64,000 bases of DNA. Source: Centrapalus pauciflorus (taxonomy: Eukaryota > Streptophyta > Magnoliopsida > Asterales > Asteraceae). The position numbers were made by a program, and so were the translations under genes. Positions 9,374 through 22,412 of the stretch are shown here, piece by piece (within the stretch, counting starts at the first letter, position 1; every line of letters begins with the position of its first letter). The notes below the pieces were generated by a model, which saw nothing but the letters and a program-made list of their open reading frames with translations, was not told the DNA's origin and searched no databases. Where the stretch lies: assembly GCA_020465985.1 (NCBI GenBank), contig JAANYP010004805.1:1-64000 (forward strand). The letters run 5' to 3'.

Positions 9374-12112
9374 TTAGTTATTTTTAGGGGAACTCATCAC
9401 ACAGATGAGTTCTCCTACTTCATCAACACTTGTTGATGGATTTTGAATGTCCACACTAATATTCCCTATTTGAATGGTATCAGTTTGAATACCATCCTCA
9501 GTGACTATGTCATTTCCACCACTGCTTGTTACAGCTGTGAGGGAAACAGCAGAGCCAACAGGCCTCATGTCCTCAGATTCAGGACAGTCCTTGGCCAGAT
9601 GTGTCTTCTTCCCACACTTATAACATTTTCTCTTTTTGGTGCTTTTGGAAGAAGGTCCTTCAGAAACACATTCTGAACTGTTTTTGTTGATTCTTTCAGC
9701 AGGTTTAGCAATTTTTGCAGAATCAACAGCTTGTGTGGTAAGTTCATAGGCCACAGCTTTGACTGTCTCTTCTTTCCTCTTTTTGGGAGGACAGATGTCA
9801 AAGACAGGAAGCTTGATTGGCCTTTGAGCTTCCACAGGTTTGGGAAACTTATTCCCAGTTGTCTCAGTTTGAGCAATGGCTTTGCCTTTGCCCCTACTGA
9901 GTTGTGATTTATGCTGCCTATCAGCATACTCACTGTGTTTGGTTTTGAAAAACTTATTTTCATTTAAAACCAACTTACCACCATGATTTGAAAACTTATT
10001 TGAAATCACAGCAGTTTTGTTTTCAACCTGAGACTTACCCTTGTTGAAAACAGGCTGCTTACTTTTTGAAAACTTATTTTCAAAATGTTTAGCATCAAAA
10101 GGATTAACATGCTTTTTACCAACAGCTTTGGACTCTGAACCTGTTTTGTCAACAGGCTTAGCATCCACAGCTTTAGTTTGAGCATGTTTTCCTTTCTTCT
10201 GCTTGTGTGAGCTAGCAGAGCACTTAGCAGGCTGTTTTGGAGAACAAACTCCAACATCAGCTTTTGAGCTGAGTTCACACAAGCTGTCAGTATTTTGAGG
10301 CCTGACAAACCTGTTTGTTGAAATAAGTTTACCATTCACGTTTTGGATGAATGTATTTGGAAGTTCACCAAGAGTGGACAAGTCTTCTTTCAAATTACTT
10401 ATTTCAACGATGGAAGCTGCTGTGTCAAGATCCCCTCCAAGATAGGCTTGGATTTGAGCAGGGATCTGTTGACTGATACAATGGCTGACTTTTTGTGCAG
10501 ATTGGCACCAAGAGTCAACTATCTTTTGAAGCTTAGCATGCTTTATATCTGTTTCTCTCTTTTCTTCCAGTAAAATGGAGTTGATGTGTTTTAATTCATC
10601 AAGCTCAGTTTCCAACTTATAGAAACTGTCCAGTTTACTGGTTTTAGTTTTAAGATCAGCTTTAAGCTTAGAGATTTCAGATACTAAAGCATCATGCTTC
10701 TCAACAGCAGCTTTCAAATCAACAAGCATGTATTCAAACATTTTAACTTTTTCTTCAGAACTGTAAGCCATAAAATTTTGTACCTTATACATCATTGTAA
10801 GATTCCAGTTCTCCAAGCTGCTGAAGGCTTCAGCTTCAGCCATGTCCTGTTTGAAACTGCTTGTTGATGGGACATCAGAGTTGGCCATCAGACACTGATT
10901 ATCTTCTTCATCAGATGATGAATCAGATTCCTCCCAGTCACATGTCTCAGCCATGAGTCCCTTTTGGCGATTGGAAGACACAGAGTTTTCCAATTTCCTC
11001 AGCTTAGCCATGGCCATAAGGTACTTAACCCTATAGCCATCATCCCTGTTAGTCTTGATAGATTTGGATGACTGACCAACAGCTTTTGACACACAGTCAG
11101 CAGCTATATGGCCAGTTTTGCCACACTTGAAGCACTCAGCCTTGGATTTGTCAAATGCTTTCTTTTTGCCAGCACTTGCACCTCCTTGTAGCATACTTCT
11201 TCCAAATCTTCTCTTGCTGAACTTTTTGACAAGCATAGCTATCATTTGCTCATCATCTTGTTCAGTAAGATCTGCAGCCTCTTCTTCTTCAGACACCTCC
11301 TCCTTATCATCATCCTGTTGATCAGGTTGAGTGAACACATCACTCACCTGATTAACAGACTGTCTCACATTAGCCACAAAGGCAGTACCTCTTCTGGACA
11401 TTTCCAAGGCATTCCTCTTTTGCTGCCTTGATTGTTCATCATTCAGTAAGGATCCATACAGATTGACCAGATCCATACTTCTGATAGTACCTGAGTTTCT
11501 TAGGATGGTTGAGAAATAGTTCCACTCCTCAGGTAAAATGTCCAGAAACTTGTTCACCAAAGTAAGACTGTCCTTGGTGATCCCAACAGCTTTGAGATCA
11601 TTCACCAGAGCAGTGAACCTGGTGTAGGTTTCTGTGAGAGACTCCTTTGGTTTGGCAAAGAAGAGTTCATACTGTCTAACAAGATTGTTAATCCTGTTGT
11701 CCAGTGTGATTGTGGGTCCATCATAGACGGTACACAGAGTATCCCACATCTCCTTTGCAGTCTTCATCTTCTCAACCTGCTTGAACACATCATCAGGAAG
11801 AGAAATGACCAGGTTGTTTCTGGCCTTTGCATCCAGAGCTACCATTCTCTTGTCTTCATCAGACCATTGAGCTTTTGCTTTCTCAAAGGTCCTGATTTCA
11901 GGAGCAGCTCCTTCAACCGCTGGAGTTATTGTAGTAACAGAGGTTGGCACATAGGGACCCTCCATCACTATCTCTGGCAGTTGTACATCCAGATTCTCTA
12001 AATAGAGCATCATTCTGCACTTCCAACCAGAGAAGTTTTGATGATTAAATTTTGGAGGCTTGCCCATAGAACCATTGTCATAGTAAGAAGAGTTTGCAGC
12101 ACTGTTGTCCAT
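9374..12112 (-). CDS. Copia gag polyprotein, 912 aa
   Basis: This is the capsid/nucleocapsid precursor. ATG at 12110-12112, shortly downstream of the primer site. About residues 20-60 hold the N-terminal copia gag motif (FSGWKCRMMLYL). About 95-235 is a UBN2-type gag domain (TAKEMWDTLCTVYDG). An acidic stretch follows (DDDKEEVSEEEEA). A first CCHC zinc knuckle lies near residue 320 (CFKCGKTGHIAADC). A long coiled-coil-like and Lys-rich central region follows, then a second knuckle near 829-842 (CYKCGKKTHLAKDC). Two knuckles far apart and more than 900 residues are unusually large for copia gag but fit Sirevirus-like gags. The frame is open throughout. The stop (9374-9376) lies in a different frame from pol. 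Confidence 0.92.
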   Translation of the reverse strand: MDNSAANSSYYDNGSMGKPPKFNHQNFSGWKCRMMLYLENLDVQLPEIVMEGPYVPTSVTTITPAVEGAAPEIRTFEKAKAQWSDEDKRMVALDAKARNNLVISLPDDVFKQVEKMKTAKEMWDTLCTVYDGPTITLDNRINNLVRQYELFFAKPKESLTETYTRFTALVNDLKAVGITKDSLTLVNKFLDILPEEWNYFSTILRNSGTIRSMDLVNLYGSLLNDEQSRQQKRNALEMSRRGTAFVANVRQSVNQVSDVFTQPDQQDDDKEEVSEEEEAADLTEQDDEQMIAMLVKKFSKRRFGRSMLQGGASAGKKKAFDKSKAECFKCGKTGHIAADCVSKAVGQSSKSIKTNRDDGYRVKYLMAMAKLRKLENSVSSNRQKGLMAETCDWEESDSSSDEEDNQCLMANSDVPSTSSFKQDMAEAEAFSSLENWNLTMMYKVQNFMAYSSEEKVKMFEYMLVDLKAAVEKHDALVSEISKLKADLKTKTSKLDSFYKLETELDELKHINSILLEEKRETDIKHAKLQKIVDSWCQSAQKVSHCISQQIPAQIQAYLGGDLDTAASIVEISNLKEDLSTLGELPNTFIQNVNGKLISTNRFVRPQNTDSLCELSSKADVGVCSPKQPAKCSASSHKQKKGKHAQTKAVDAKPVDKTGSESKAVGKKHVNPFDAKHFENKFSKSKQPVFNKGKSQVENKTAVISNKFSNHGGKLVLNENKFFKTKHSEYADRQHKSQLSRGKGKAIAQTETTGNKFPKPVEAQRPIKLPVFDICPPKKRKEETVKAVAYELTTQAVDSAKIAKPAERINKNSSECVSEGPSSKSTKKRKCYKCGKKTHLAKDCPESEDMRPVGSAVSLTAVTSSGGNDIVTEDGIQTDTIQIGNISVDIQNPSTSVDEVGELICVMSSPKNN

Positions 12113-12157
12113 GGAAACTTGGGATTATGAGAGATCTAGAATGACACACACTCTAAA

Positions 12158-12171
12158 CTGCTCTGATACCA
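12158..12171 (-). promoter_or_regulatory. Primer binding site (initiator tRNA-Met type) of the Sirevirus
   Basis: On the minus strand TGGTATCAGAGCAG lies two bases inside the 5' LTR end. It is complementary to the 3' end of plant initiator tRNA-Met, the usual copia primer. Confidence 0.92.
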
Positions 12172-12173
12172 GT

Positions 12174-13293
12174 TGTAGGTCCCGAAAGGTTCCCAAAGTA
12201 TATAGTAATAAACTGTAGAGGGGGGGTGAATACAGTATTTAAAAACTACACACTCTTTTTCTCAATGTTTGTATGTATTATCAACAAATGTTAATTACAA
12301 ACAAGCTTGACTGCGGAATTGTTCAAGCTGAGATGACAGAATACAACAGTATGGTTTCTAGTCTAAGACACACTCAAACTAGATTACAATGAACACACTC
12401 ACTAAGATGCACTCACTGTATTTTACAAGACTTTAAGGAACAGCTTTGGTAAACAGCTTAGACACACAGAAGCTTGTTTACAGAAGATTTGCATGCATGA
12501 ATATCACACTTGCACGTTCACTCTTGGTTTAAGCACTTAGCTTTCTTCACCATTCTTTCTGATCTTAGAAGCTTCCTTTTATACTCACTTAGAGGATCTA
12601 AGAGAAACATCTTCATTGGGCAGAATGAAAAAGGAGAAGTCTTGTTTGAAAAGACAATATAACTTTTCTGCACTTTTCTGAAAAGCAGACTTGCCTTCTC
12701 TTGTGCAGAACTTTTGTCTTTTTACTTTCTACTGTTGCATTGCCTTTAACCATTTTAGGAATGTCAACTTTGCGTCTTTCTTCCTTGTAAAGGCCTATTT
12801 TGATATAAGAAAAAGGTCTGTCACCCTTTTTCAAATATCCGTTTGTCTTCATGTAACAGAACAGCTTGGGCAGGCTGAGCGGTTCTGCTTTCCACTTTGT
12901 CTTCAACTGTGTAAACTGATCTGGTAGTTAAAAACAATACATGATGACTTGGAAACAAATTCCATAAAGTGTTTAGCCTGTTCACAAAGAACAGGTTCTG
13001 TTCACAAAGAACAGAACACTTTAAAAATGCCCAAGCTGCTCAACAGTGTAGAGCAGCGTAGACAGTTTATGTTCAGCCTGATCAGCAGACTGATCAGCTT
13101 GGACAAACTGTCTTGGTTGCAACACATGCAACTTATAGAACAGCTTTAGACTGATATTGCAAATCATTTTCAGGTTTCAATAAGGCATATAACAGGCCTT
13201 AAATTCAACCTTCAAATGTATCAACAGGTTTGATTATAAAATCTCCCCCTCAGATGTAGAGCAGGTTTGACTGAGGCCTTTTTGTGCCTAACA
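12174..13293 (-). repeat. 5' LTR of the Sirevirus-like element, about 1120 bp
   Basis: On the plus strand it begins tgtaggtccc at 12174, next to the primer site, and ends gcctaaca at 13293. In element orientation it runs TGTTAGG...CCTACA. It should contain the element promoter. It also carries a doubled 17-bp inverted-type word CTGTTCACAAAGAACAG at 12978-12994 and 12998-13014, also present at 532-548 and 552-568 in the left LTR. Confidence 0.94.
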
Positions 13294-14955
13294 ATATGGT
13301 TAGCCTTATACTACTGGAATTGGTTAGACTTATACTCCCTCAATGCTCCAATTAACTAGTTAATCAAAATTCCATTATGATTAACTACTGGAATTAGTTA
13401 AATCTATATACTACTAAGTTGGAATTAGTTAAATCTAGATATGCTTATACCACTGGAGTCGTCACTGAATTTATATGTACAATTGAGCATGTACAAGTTA
13501 GACCATGTTCAAATGTACGCGGTCTTGTAGATACCATCTGGAGTATTTATATTGCATATTTTTTGATCATTCAACCAAATCATGTCCCAAATAGTACATG
13601 TATATGTAATTACCAACTCCAGTCTAAGTTGTACACCTAGTAAGGGGATATTGAACATGTTTTAAGCCTGAATTTATATGGTTAGACTTGTACTTCTGGA
13701 ATTAGTTTGACTTATACTCCTTCAATGCTCCAAATAACTAATTAATCAAATTTGCATTATGATGAAACACTGGAATTAGTTAAATATATATACTACTAAG
13801 TTGGAATTAGTTAAATCTATATATGCTTTATATTACTGGAGTCGTCACTGAATATATATGTACAATTGAGCATGTACAAGTTAGACCATGTTCAAATGTA
13901 CACTAAAATACCACTCTTTGGAATTGGTTCCATTATTTTGCAAAAGGGGAAACCCCCAAAATGGCTAAAACCCTAATCAATTTTCCAGCTGTAAAAAAAG
14001 GCACATGTGCAATTTGTGCAAATTTTGGATTAAACCCCCCACTAATTATCAAGTTGAATGAACTTGAATATGTAGTCATCCAGTTGAATGAACTTGTACA
14101 CCTAGTGAGAGGATGATGAACACGTATAAGGTTTGAATGCATATGTACAATTGAACATGTTCAAATGAACACTAAAAAAACCACTCTTTAGAATCGGATC
14201 CAGTATTTTGCAAAAGGGGAAAATCCCAAAAATGGCTAAAACCCTAATCAAAGATCCGAACAGTAAGAAAAGGGAAATGTCCAATTTTGGAGAAACCCAC
14301 AACATTCTAATTGATAACACAATTTTTTTTTTCATTAAACAAGTGACGACTCCAGTATTTTGCAGTGAATGTATGGAATTTGTGTATAAATCATACACTA
14401 AAATCGACCAAGACAATGAACATGTGCCAAGTGTGTGTAAGAGAACCTCATAATATCGAAGAAAAACATAATCATCGTCAATCTGGACTTAAGGATGAAC
14501 ACGAACAAAACCCTAAAATCAAAAAACGAACCTTAGAACAGAAAGTTGAGCGTCGATGAACTTCACTCTGAAAATATAGTCCACGATGAATACGATTGCA
14601 ACGTTTAAAATGTGGATTATTGAATAGGAAGGTTTAGATGATAATGGAGAAAAAGTGAATGATACGTGTGATCTGCATAAATTATAGAGGATTTTGTTTG
14701 GATAGCATAGAAATTATCGAGAGGTGTAACAGAGATGATGATGGTAAGAATCTTGGAAGGAGAAAAAAACGGGAAAGAAATCAATAACCGTCAATCAAAA
14801 ATTTATGTGGTGTACACATTATACCCTTGTGTGTCAAACACCAACATTTCCTAAAATGTTGGTAATTTTTTGCATTTATCCCAAAATAGTATAAAATGAT
14901 TGGTTAGTATTAGGACTCCAGGACTCCAATCTAAGTTGGGATTCCATAGAACTTA
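13294..14955. repeat. Non-coding repetitive DNA with internal duplications, probable right part of a TA-linked element
   Basis: No gene. Bases 13299-13520 recur at 13680-13903 (about 85% identical by eye; shared words include GGAGTCGTCACTGAAT and CAATTGAGCATGTACAAG). Bases about 13880-13980 recur at 14136-14260 (GCAAAAGGGGAAA, AATGGCTAAAACCCTAATCAA). The right edge before the (TA)n tract, read on the minus strand, begins AGTTCTATGGAATCCCAACT, resembling the termini of the TA-linked elements further right. The Sirevirus interrupts it on the left, so its other end is not visible. Confidence 0.5.
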
Positions 14956-16488
<1,533 letters not shown>

Positions 16489-16498
16489 CATATATATA

Positions 16499-17188
16499 GG
16501 GTCGGGATCAATGGGGTACCATATTAGACTGGAGAACCGGGGTCCACCAATGTTTGGTTACAAGTAAAAAAGGGTAATATAGTCAATTATGTTTTATTTT
16601 AATTAACAGATGATATTTAGTGATTTAGGAAATCCCTTAATTGTAGGGATTTGATACTCTTACCTACTATAAAGAAGTTATTGAACATGTTCAATAAGGG
16701 TACTGAACATGTGCAATATATTGGTGATTGCATTTAAAATCATATTGAAGAATTTGAACATGTGCAACAAGTGAATATATAGGAATAAAACACATTAAAC
16801 ATGTGCAGTATTCAACATTTGCAATATACGTGTGTAGTATTGAACATGTGCATTTAAAACCATATTGAAGAATTTGAACATGTGCAGTATACGAAGACAA
16901 TGGTAAAACTCGACTTTGAAGCGGACGACAACAAGAAATAAATATCAATGGAGGGTTATCGCTAAAATAGGCAACAGAACTATTAACTGCAAATGAGATG
17001 TTCTGGGGATTTAGAGAATATTTGATTCTCCTTTTAAAATTTTTTCATACCCATTTTACCCCTCACATTAAATGACGTGTGATTCAATTTTCAACAGAAT
17101 TTTATATATTAATTAATAATTTCAATGATAAATGATTGGCTGTAAACGGTACCCCGGTACCCCAGTCTAACATGGTACTCCATTGATC

Positions 17189-17192
<4 letters not shown>
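16499..17192. mobile_element. TA-linked non-autonomous element B (about 0.7 kb)
   Basis: Left terminus GGGATCAATGGGGTACCAT at 16504 onward; right terminus on the minus strand AGATCAATGGAGTACCATG. The inverted repeat continues with TTAGACTGG and CCGGGGT, about 40 bp in all. TA repeats lie on both sides. The interior contains GAACATGTGCAA-type words at 16680-16890. No coding potential. Confidence 0.75.

Positions 17193-17273
<81 letters not shown>
17193..17273. repeat. (TA)n microsatellite
   Basis: About 80 bp of uninterrupted TA between elements B and C. Confidence 0.97.
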
Positions 17274-17777
<504 letters not shown>

Positions 17778-18049
17778 TTAGTTTCTATGAGGAACCATAT
17801 GCATCGGGAACCAAAAAAAAAACCAACCAAAGCCTTTAGATTAAATGATCATTGATTCATCACGCGATGCATGTATTTGGTATGCATAGAGGTATTTTGG
17901 GAAAAATAAATATAGCTAGTCAAATAAAATTTAATTTTATATTAATTAAATATTCAATTAATACCTAAATAATAAATGCTAAATAATATTACTTGATACA
18001 CTTCCAAAATTACAAAATCTAAACAAATTCAAAAAAGAAGATTTGATGT

Positions 18050-18350
18050 CGATGCATCTAATATTAATACTTCAATTCGTGATGCATCTCGGTTCTTCAT
18101 CCTCATTTTCGGTCATATTCAACATCTTCTTCGTCCCACCATCATACACCATCAAAATGGTGATGCATCTTCATCGTATTTATCTTCAAAACACGATACA
18201 TCTTCATTTGATTCATCAAAAATCACGATGCATCTTCATTGAATTCATAAAAAATCACGATTCATCTTTATCGTATTCATTTTCAAGTATGATGCATCTT
18301 CATCGGATTCATCTTCAAACATGATTCATCTTCATAAACAAGATGCATCA
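18050..18350. repeat. Degenerate minisatellite with GATGCATCTTCATC core
   Basis: About eight imperfect units of roughly 30 bp, each with a variant of GATGCATCTTCAT followed by CGTATTCATCTTCAAA. The core resembles the GCATCGGG/GATGCATT words in the termini of element D. Confidence 0.7.
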
Positions 18351-18709
18351 GATTTGTCTTATATAAACATCGGATAAACACAATTAATTTTTCAACGTTT
18401 TTCATAAACAAAATGAATGAAAACCTGACCATACCTTCAAATGCATCTCTTTATCAAATCTTCATCGTTCATTTAAAATTTTGAAACTTCATCCGCAAAT
18501 TGGTGGTGGTGTGACAGTGGTGGTGCAATGACCGATGATGATGGAGTTGTGGCATCCGAGATGAGTGGTGGTCACCGCCTAGAGAGGGAGAGAGGATGGT
18601 GTTGTGGCAACGTTGCCGCGATGGTGATGAGGGGGAGAGAGCAAGGCTGCCGCCAGCTTAGAGAGAAAGAGAGGGGGGGGGGGGAGAGAGAGAAATTAGG
18701 GTGAGGGAT

Positions 18710-19842
18710 TAATGGATGGTGGTACTTCTGGTGAGTATTTATTGTATGATGGCATGTTACGATGGATTTAAAAAGATGATGACAATTATAGGTGTACCTT
18801 GGTGGTCGTTGCATTTTTATATTTGATGGAGATTGTTGATCCTCGTTGTTTGATTCTTCTAGTTGATTGTGGTTTTATTATTTTTGTTATGGTGATAGGT
18901 TTGGTGGATGGATATGTTCTGCTATTCAGAAGTACTCTGTACCTCAACAGAACTTAATCTGCTATTTAGAAGCTCAACTTCAACAGATTTGAGAGAAAAC
19001 ACAAAACAAAAACATCATCCCATATACACTCAAGAAAAAGAAGAATCACTAGAGTTCAAAATTAGAATACTAAAAATAGAAGAAGAAAGTATGAATTTTT
19101 ACACTTCAAAATTGACGGCAACTACATGCTAATACAATGGATACAAAAATAAGTAAAAGCATTAAACATTTAACATCATTATTAAAAAGAAAATATAAAA
19201 AAAATATATTGTTTGAGTAATGAAATAAAAATGTTGGAAAATCTAGAAAAATCACAAAATTATAATCGAAAAGTAGGATATAAAATTAACTTATTAAAAC
19301 ATAGAAGAAACTTGGAATATGAATTAATTAATGTAATTCCAGGATATATCACATAAAGAAATGTTAAAACCATGAGCGATGATAGAATACAAATAAAAAA
19401 TAACGAAAATGTTAAAAGATTAAAAGGATGTTATAGAGAAATAAAAAGAAGGTTATGTACACCTCGACCCACCATCCTTGTATATAAATAGGGTCATTGG
19501 TCTTCATGAAATAATAAGCCTTGAATTCCTTTTCAAAGAACACTTTGCGTTTTCCCTCAAATCTCTTGAAGCTAAGCTTCTGAATAGCAGATCAAGTTCC
19601 GTTGAGGTAGAGAGTACTTCTGAATAACACAACATGTCCATCCATCAAACCCATCACCACAACAAAATTAATAAAACCACCATCAACGTAGAAGAATCAA
19701 ACAACGAGGATCGACAATCTCCATCAAATATAAAAATACAAAGACCACCAAGGTACGCCTATAATTACCATCATCTTATTAAATCCATCGTAACATGACA
19801 TCTTACAATAAATACTCACTAGAAGCACCACCATCCACTAAA
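18710..19842. mobile_element. Long-TIR (MULE- or foldback-like) non-autonomous element nested in D
   Basis: Bases 18710-18986 and the reverse complement of 19563-19842 match at about 88-90% by eye across about 280 bp (GGATGGTGGTACTTCTGGTG against GGATGGTGGTGCTTCTAGTG; shared TTTGATGGAGATTGT and AATAGCAGAT words). The middle, about 570 bp, is AT-rich and non-coding. Arms this long with no transposase suggest a Mutator-like or foldback element. I could not settle a target duplication. Confidence 0.65.
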
Positions 19843-20267
19843 AATATAAACCAACGTAAATACTATATAAATGCTAGCAACATACATTCATCCATTTAAA
19901 TAAAAAAAACATTCATTTGCAAGACCACATTATAATTAAAATGGCAAGATCCATCTCCATCCACAAAAACCAAAAAACCTCTAGACAATTGGAATAACAA
20001 TGATCATCTCCTATGTCATAAATATTTCACCATTTCTAATTAACCATCACATCTAGAAAAAGACTTGTCACAAATACTAATCTCCTTCTTAATATTTCTG
20101 TTTATTTCTTTGGGACATTCGTTTACATAGTGTCCTTCGATTTAGTTTCCTATTTTAATGAGAATAAAATTAATTAAATTAGATTTATATTAATTATTCC
20201 AATATTGTCCTGTATGCATTTTTGGTTCCCACTGGTTCCCAATGCATCATGGTGCCCCATAGAACCT

Positions 20268-20270
<3 letters not shown>

Positions 20271-20339
<69 letters not shown>
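20271..20339. repeat. (TA)n microsatellite
   Basis: About 70 bp of TA between elements D and E1. Confidence 0.97.
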
Positions 20340-20342
<3 letters not shown>

Positions 20343-20756
20343 GGTTCAAATGAGTACTGTTAGTTTTGCGGAGTACCGGAGGTATCTCGCTTAAAACCAT
20401 TTTTTTGAATTTTTTTCATAATCATGTTTAAATGTATACAAGACTATTTGTCAAAAATCTCACATAAACATACACTAGAACTATGTGAAACGTGCAAGTT
20501 CACATGAACTGCACTGTTGTGAACGTGTGTTCACACTAAGCATGTTCACATAAATTTTTTCAAATTCACATAACGTTTAAGAGACTAGAAAGTGTGAATG
20601 TATGTAATTTTTTACAAATAGCCTTATATTATTTGTATCTAAACTATTAAAAAAATTAAAAAAAAATTTCGGAGCATGTTCACATCTGAAACCCTTGTGT
20701 TCACGGGTACTCACAGTACTCGGCATTTTTTAGGTACTCACACGAACCATATTTTA
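20340..20756. mobile_element. TA-linked MITE E, copy 1 (about 415 bp)
   Basis: Left terminus GGGTTCAAATGAGTACTG then GCGGAGTACCGGAGG. The right, on the minus strand, has GGTTCGTGTGAGTACCTAAA then GCCGAGTACTGTGAGTACC. A second copy in the opposite orientation lies at 36336-36774, and both are bounded by TA. Non-coding; internal GTTCACAT words repeat. Confidence 0.85.
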
Positions 20757-20763
20757 TATATAT

Positions 20764-21681
20764 GGTTGGTATTATTGCAGATTCTTAATTTAGTGCAGAA
20801 CTATAGAACCAATCTACACCATAGGATTATAATATAGGTCTAGGGACAAGATGGTAAATATGCAATTAACATTAAATTAAGGGAGCACACCAACTTTGAC
20901 CACAAACTTTGACCATTATTTCAACTCCTTTAATATTGAATGTATATGCAATGTTGCATATATATGATATATAGTATTACTTCGACGTTGAATGTGTGAT
21001 ATAAACTGTAATTCAACATTGAATGATCTCGATATGATATATTGAATAGTCTTCTGAGTAAAAAAAATTTTACGAAAAATAAACACATAAATTTTTTCGA
21101 AAAAATATATCATGATCGGTCTCGTTAAATCAAAGGTAGTCCACCATATTTGACTACTAAGTTTGACCATTATTTTGACTATTTTAATATTGAATGTATA
21201 TGCAGTGTTGCATGTATGATATATATAGTATTACTTCGACATTGAATATACAATATAAACTGTTACTTTGACATTGAATGATCTCGATATGCTATATTGC
21301 ATCGTGGTCTGGGTAATTTTTTTTACGAAAAATAAACACATAAAATTTTTTCAAAAAACATATATCATGACCAGTCTCGTTTTAAATAGTATAAAATTCT
21401 CAATTTTATGATATAATTTTTTTGATTTAAAAATTTATCATATCAATGTTATTTTAAATTTAAAGAAATATGATAATTTTTTTGCTAATGTCAATCCTTT
21501 TGTTATTGCCAATCTTTTCCTTTTCTGCCCTTCCATTAATTAAAATATCACAAATACCAATCTTTTTTTCACTAATTCTAAACTTGATTCTTTTAGTTAA
21601 GACCATTAGATTAATCTATCTATGGACGATATTGGTTCTATAGTTCTATACTAAATTTAGGTTCCGCAATGATCTCATCGC
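20764..21681. mobile_element. TA-linked element F (about 0.9 kb) with an internal tandem duplication
   Basis: About 45-bp terminal inverted repeats: the left contains TAGTGCAGAACTATAGAACC and the right on the minus strand TAGTATAGAACTATAGAACC, both preceded by ATTGC-G-A--CTTAATTT-like sequence. The outer ends touch TATA tracts. The interior is a tandem duplication, about 20900-21130 and 21145-21370 (period about 245), sharing TTTGACCATTATTT, ATTGAATGTATATGCA and CATTGAATGATCTCGATATG. Non-coding. Confidence 0.75.
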
Positions 21682-21927
21682 TATATATCTATAGATAGAT
21701 AGAGGTTCAATTGAGAACTTTTATGCACCGAGGAACCTCGGGGAACTTTTTTGCATCGAATAATCTACCAATTGTGCACAAAGAGCATTTAAGGAATACA
21801 AATTATATTGAAATTAAATACATAGAAATAACAAATATAGAAATTAAATCAACATTAACTAAAATTTCATAAATTTCTCCCACTTTCCCTCTCTCTCCCC
21901 CTCTTTCTCTCAACCATTACCTCCCAC

Positions 21928-21930
<3 letters not shown>

Positions 21931-22000
<70 letters not shown>
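21931..22000. repeat. (TC)n microsatellite
   Basis: About 35 TC units inside element G copy 1. A shorter version sits at the matching place in copy 2 (about 37121-37155). Confidence 0.95.
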
Positions 22001-22001
<1 letters not shown>

Positions 22002-22412
22002 CCTTTACCATGTCCCTCTCAGCTAGAACGCCACCGTCGCCAAACGCTATAGCACCAAAAATGATGTTGTCGTTGATGGTGGATACCATTGACGACGGTA
22101 GCAAATGGTGGACATCACAATGTATGGTGATGATGCTTTTTTGTTCAAATCCATATTCATCTTCGGCCTCCTTCGACTTTCATGGTGATGTATGATATTC
22201 GTTGCATCTCTAGTTTGAATGATAAAGATGAACCATTTTCATGGTGATGGAATTGATTGATGATGAAGAACGATGAACATGATGCATAGATGATCGATGA
22301 ACGATGACCATGATGCATATATGAACAATGAACACCATGATTATGATTAATAGCGATGCGTCACGAACTTGTATGGATTTTGAATAGATAAAACCGAGAT
22401 GCATCACGAATT

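Larger units (their letters stand above)
1..13293 (-). mobile_element. Sirevirus-like Ty1/copia LTR retrotransposon, truncated by window edge
   Basis: The element reads on the minus strand: 5' LTR 12174-13293, methionine-initiator-type primer site, gag, pol (protease, integrase, RT, RNase H), an extra long ORF, polypurine tract, and 3' LTR 1-847. Only the distal 273 or so bases of the left LTR lie outside the window. Large gag, pol in copia order, and an additional long ORF between pol and the 3' LTR are the arrangement known for the Sirevirus (SIRE/Maximus) lineage. By eye the two LTRs differ by about 6 substitutions and 2 one-base indels over 847 bases, so insertion was recent. One in-frame stop in pol and a break at the end of the third ORF mean this copy is probably not autonomous. 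Confidence 0.93.

Noticed and set aside
18572..18814. His/Pro/Ser-rich 80-aa ORF
   Set aside because: Low-complexity sequence beside a G12 run, crossing the edge of the nested inverted-repeat element; not a gene.
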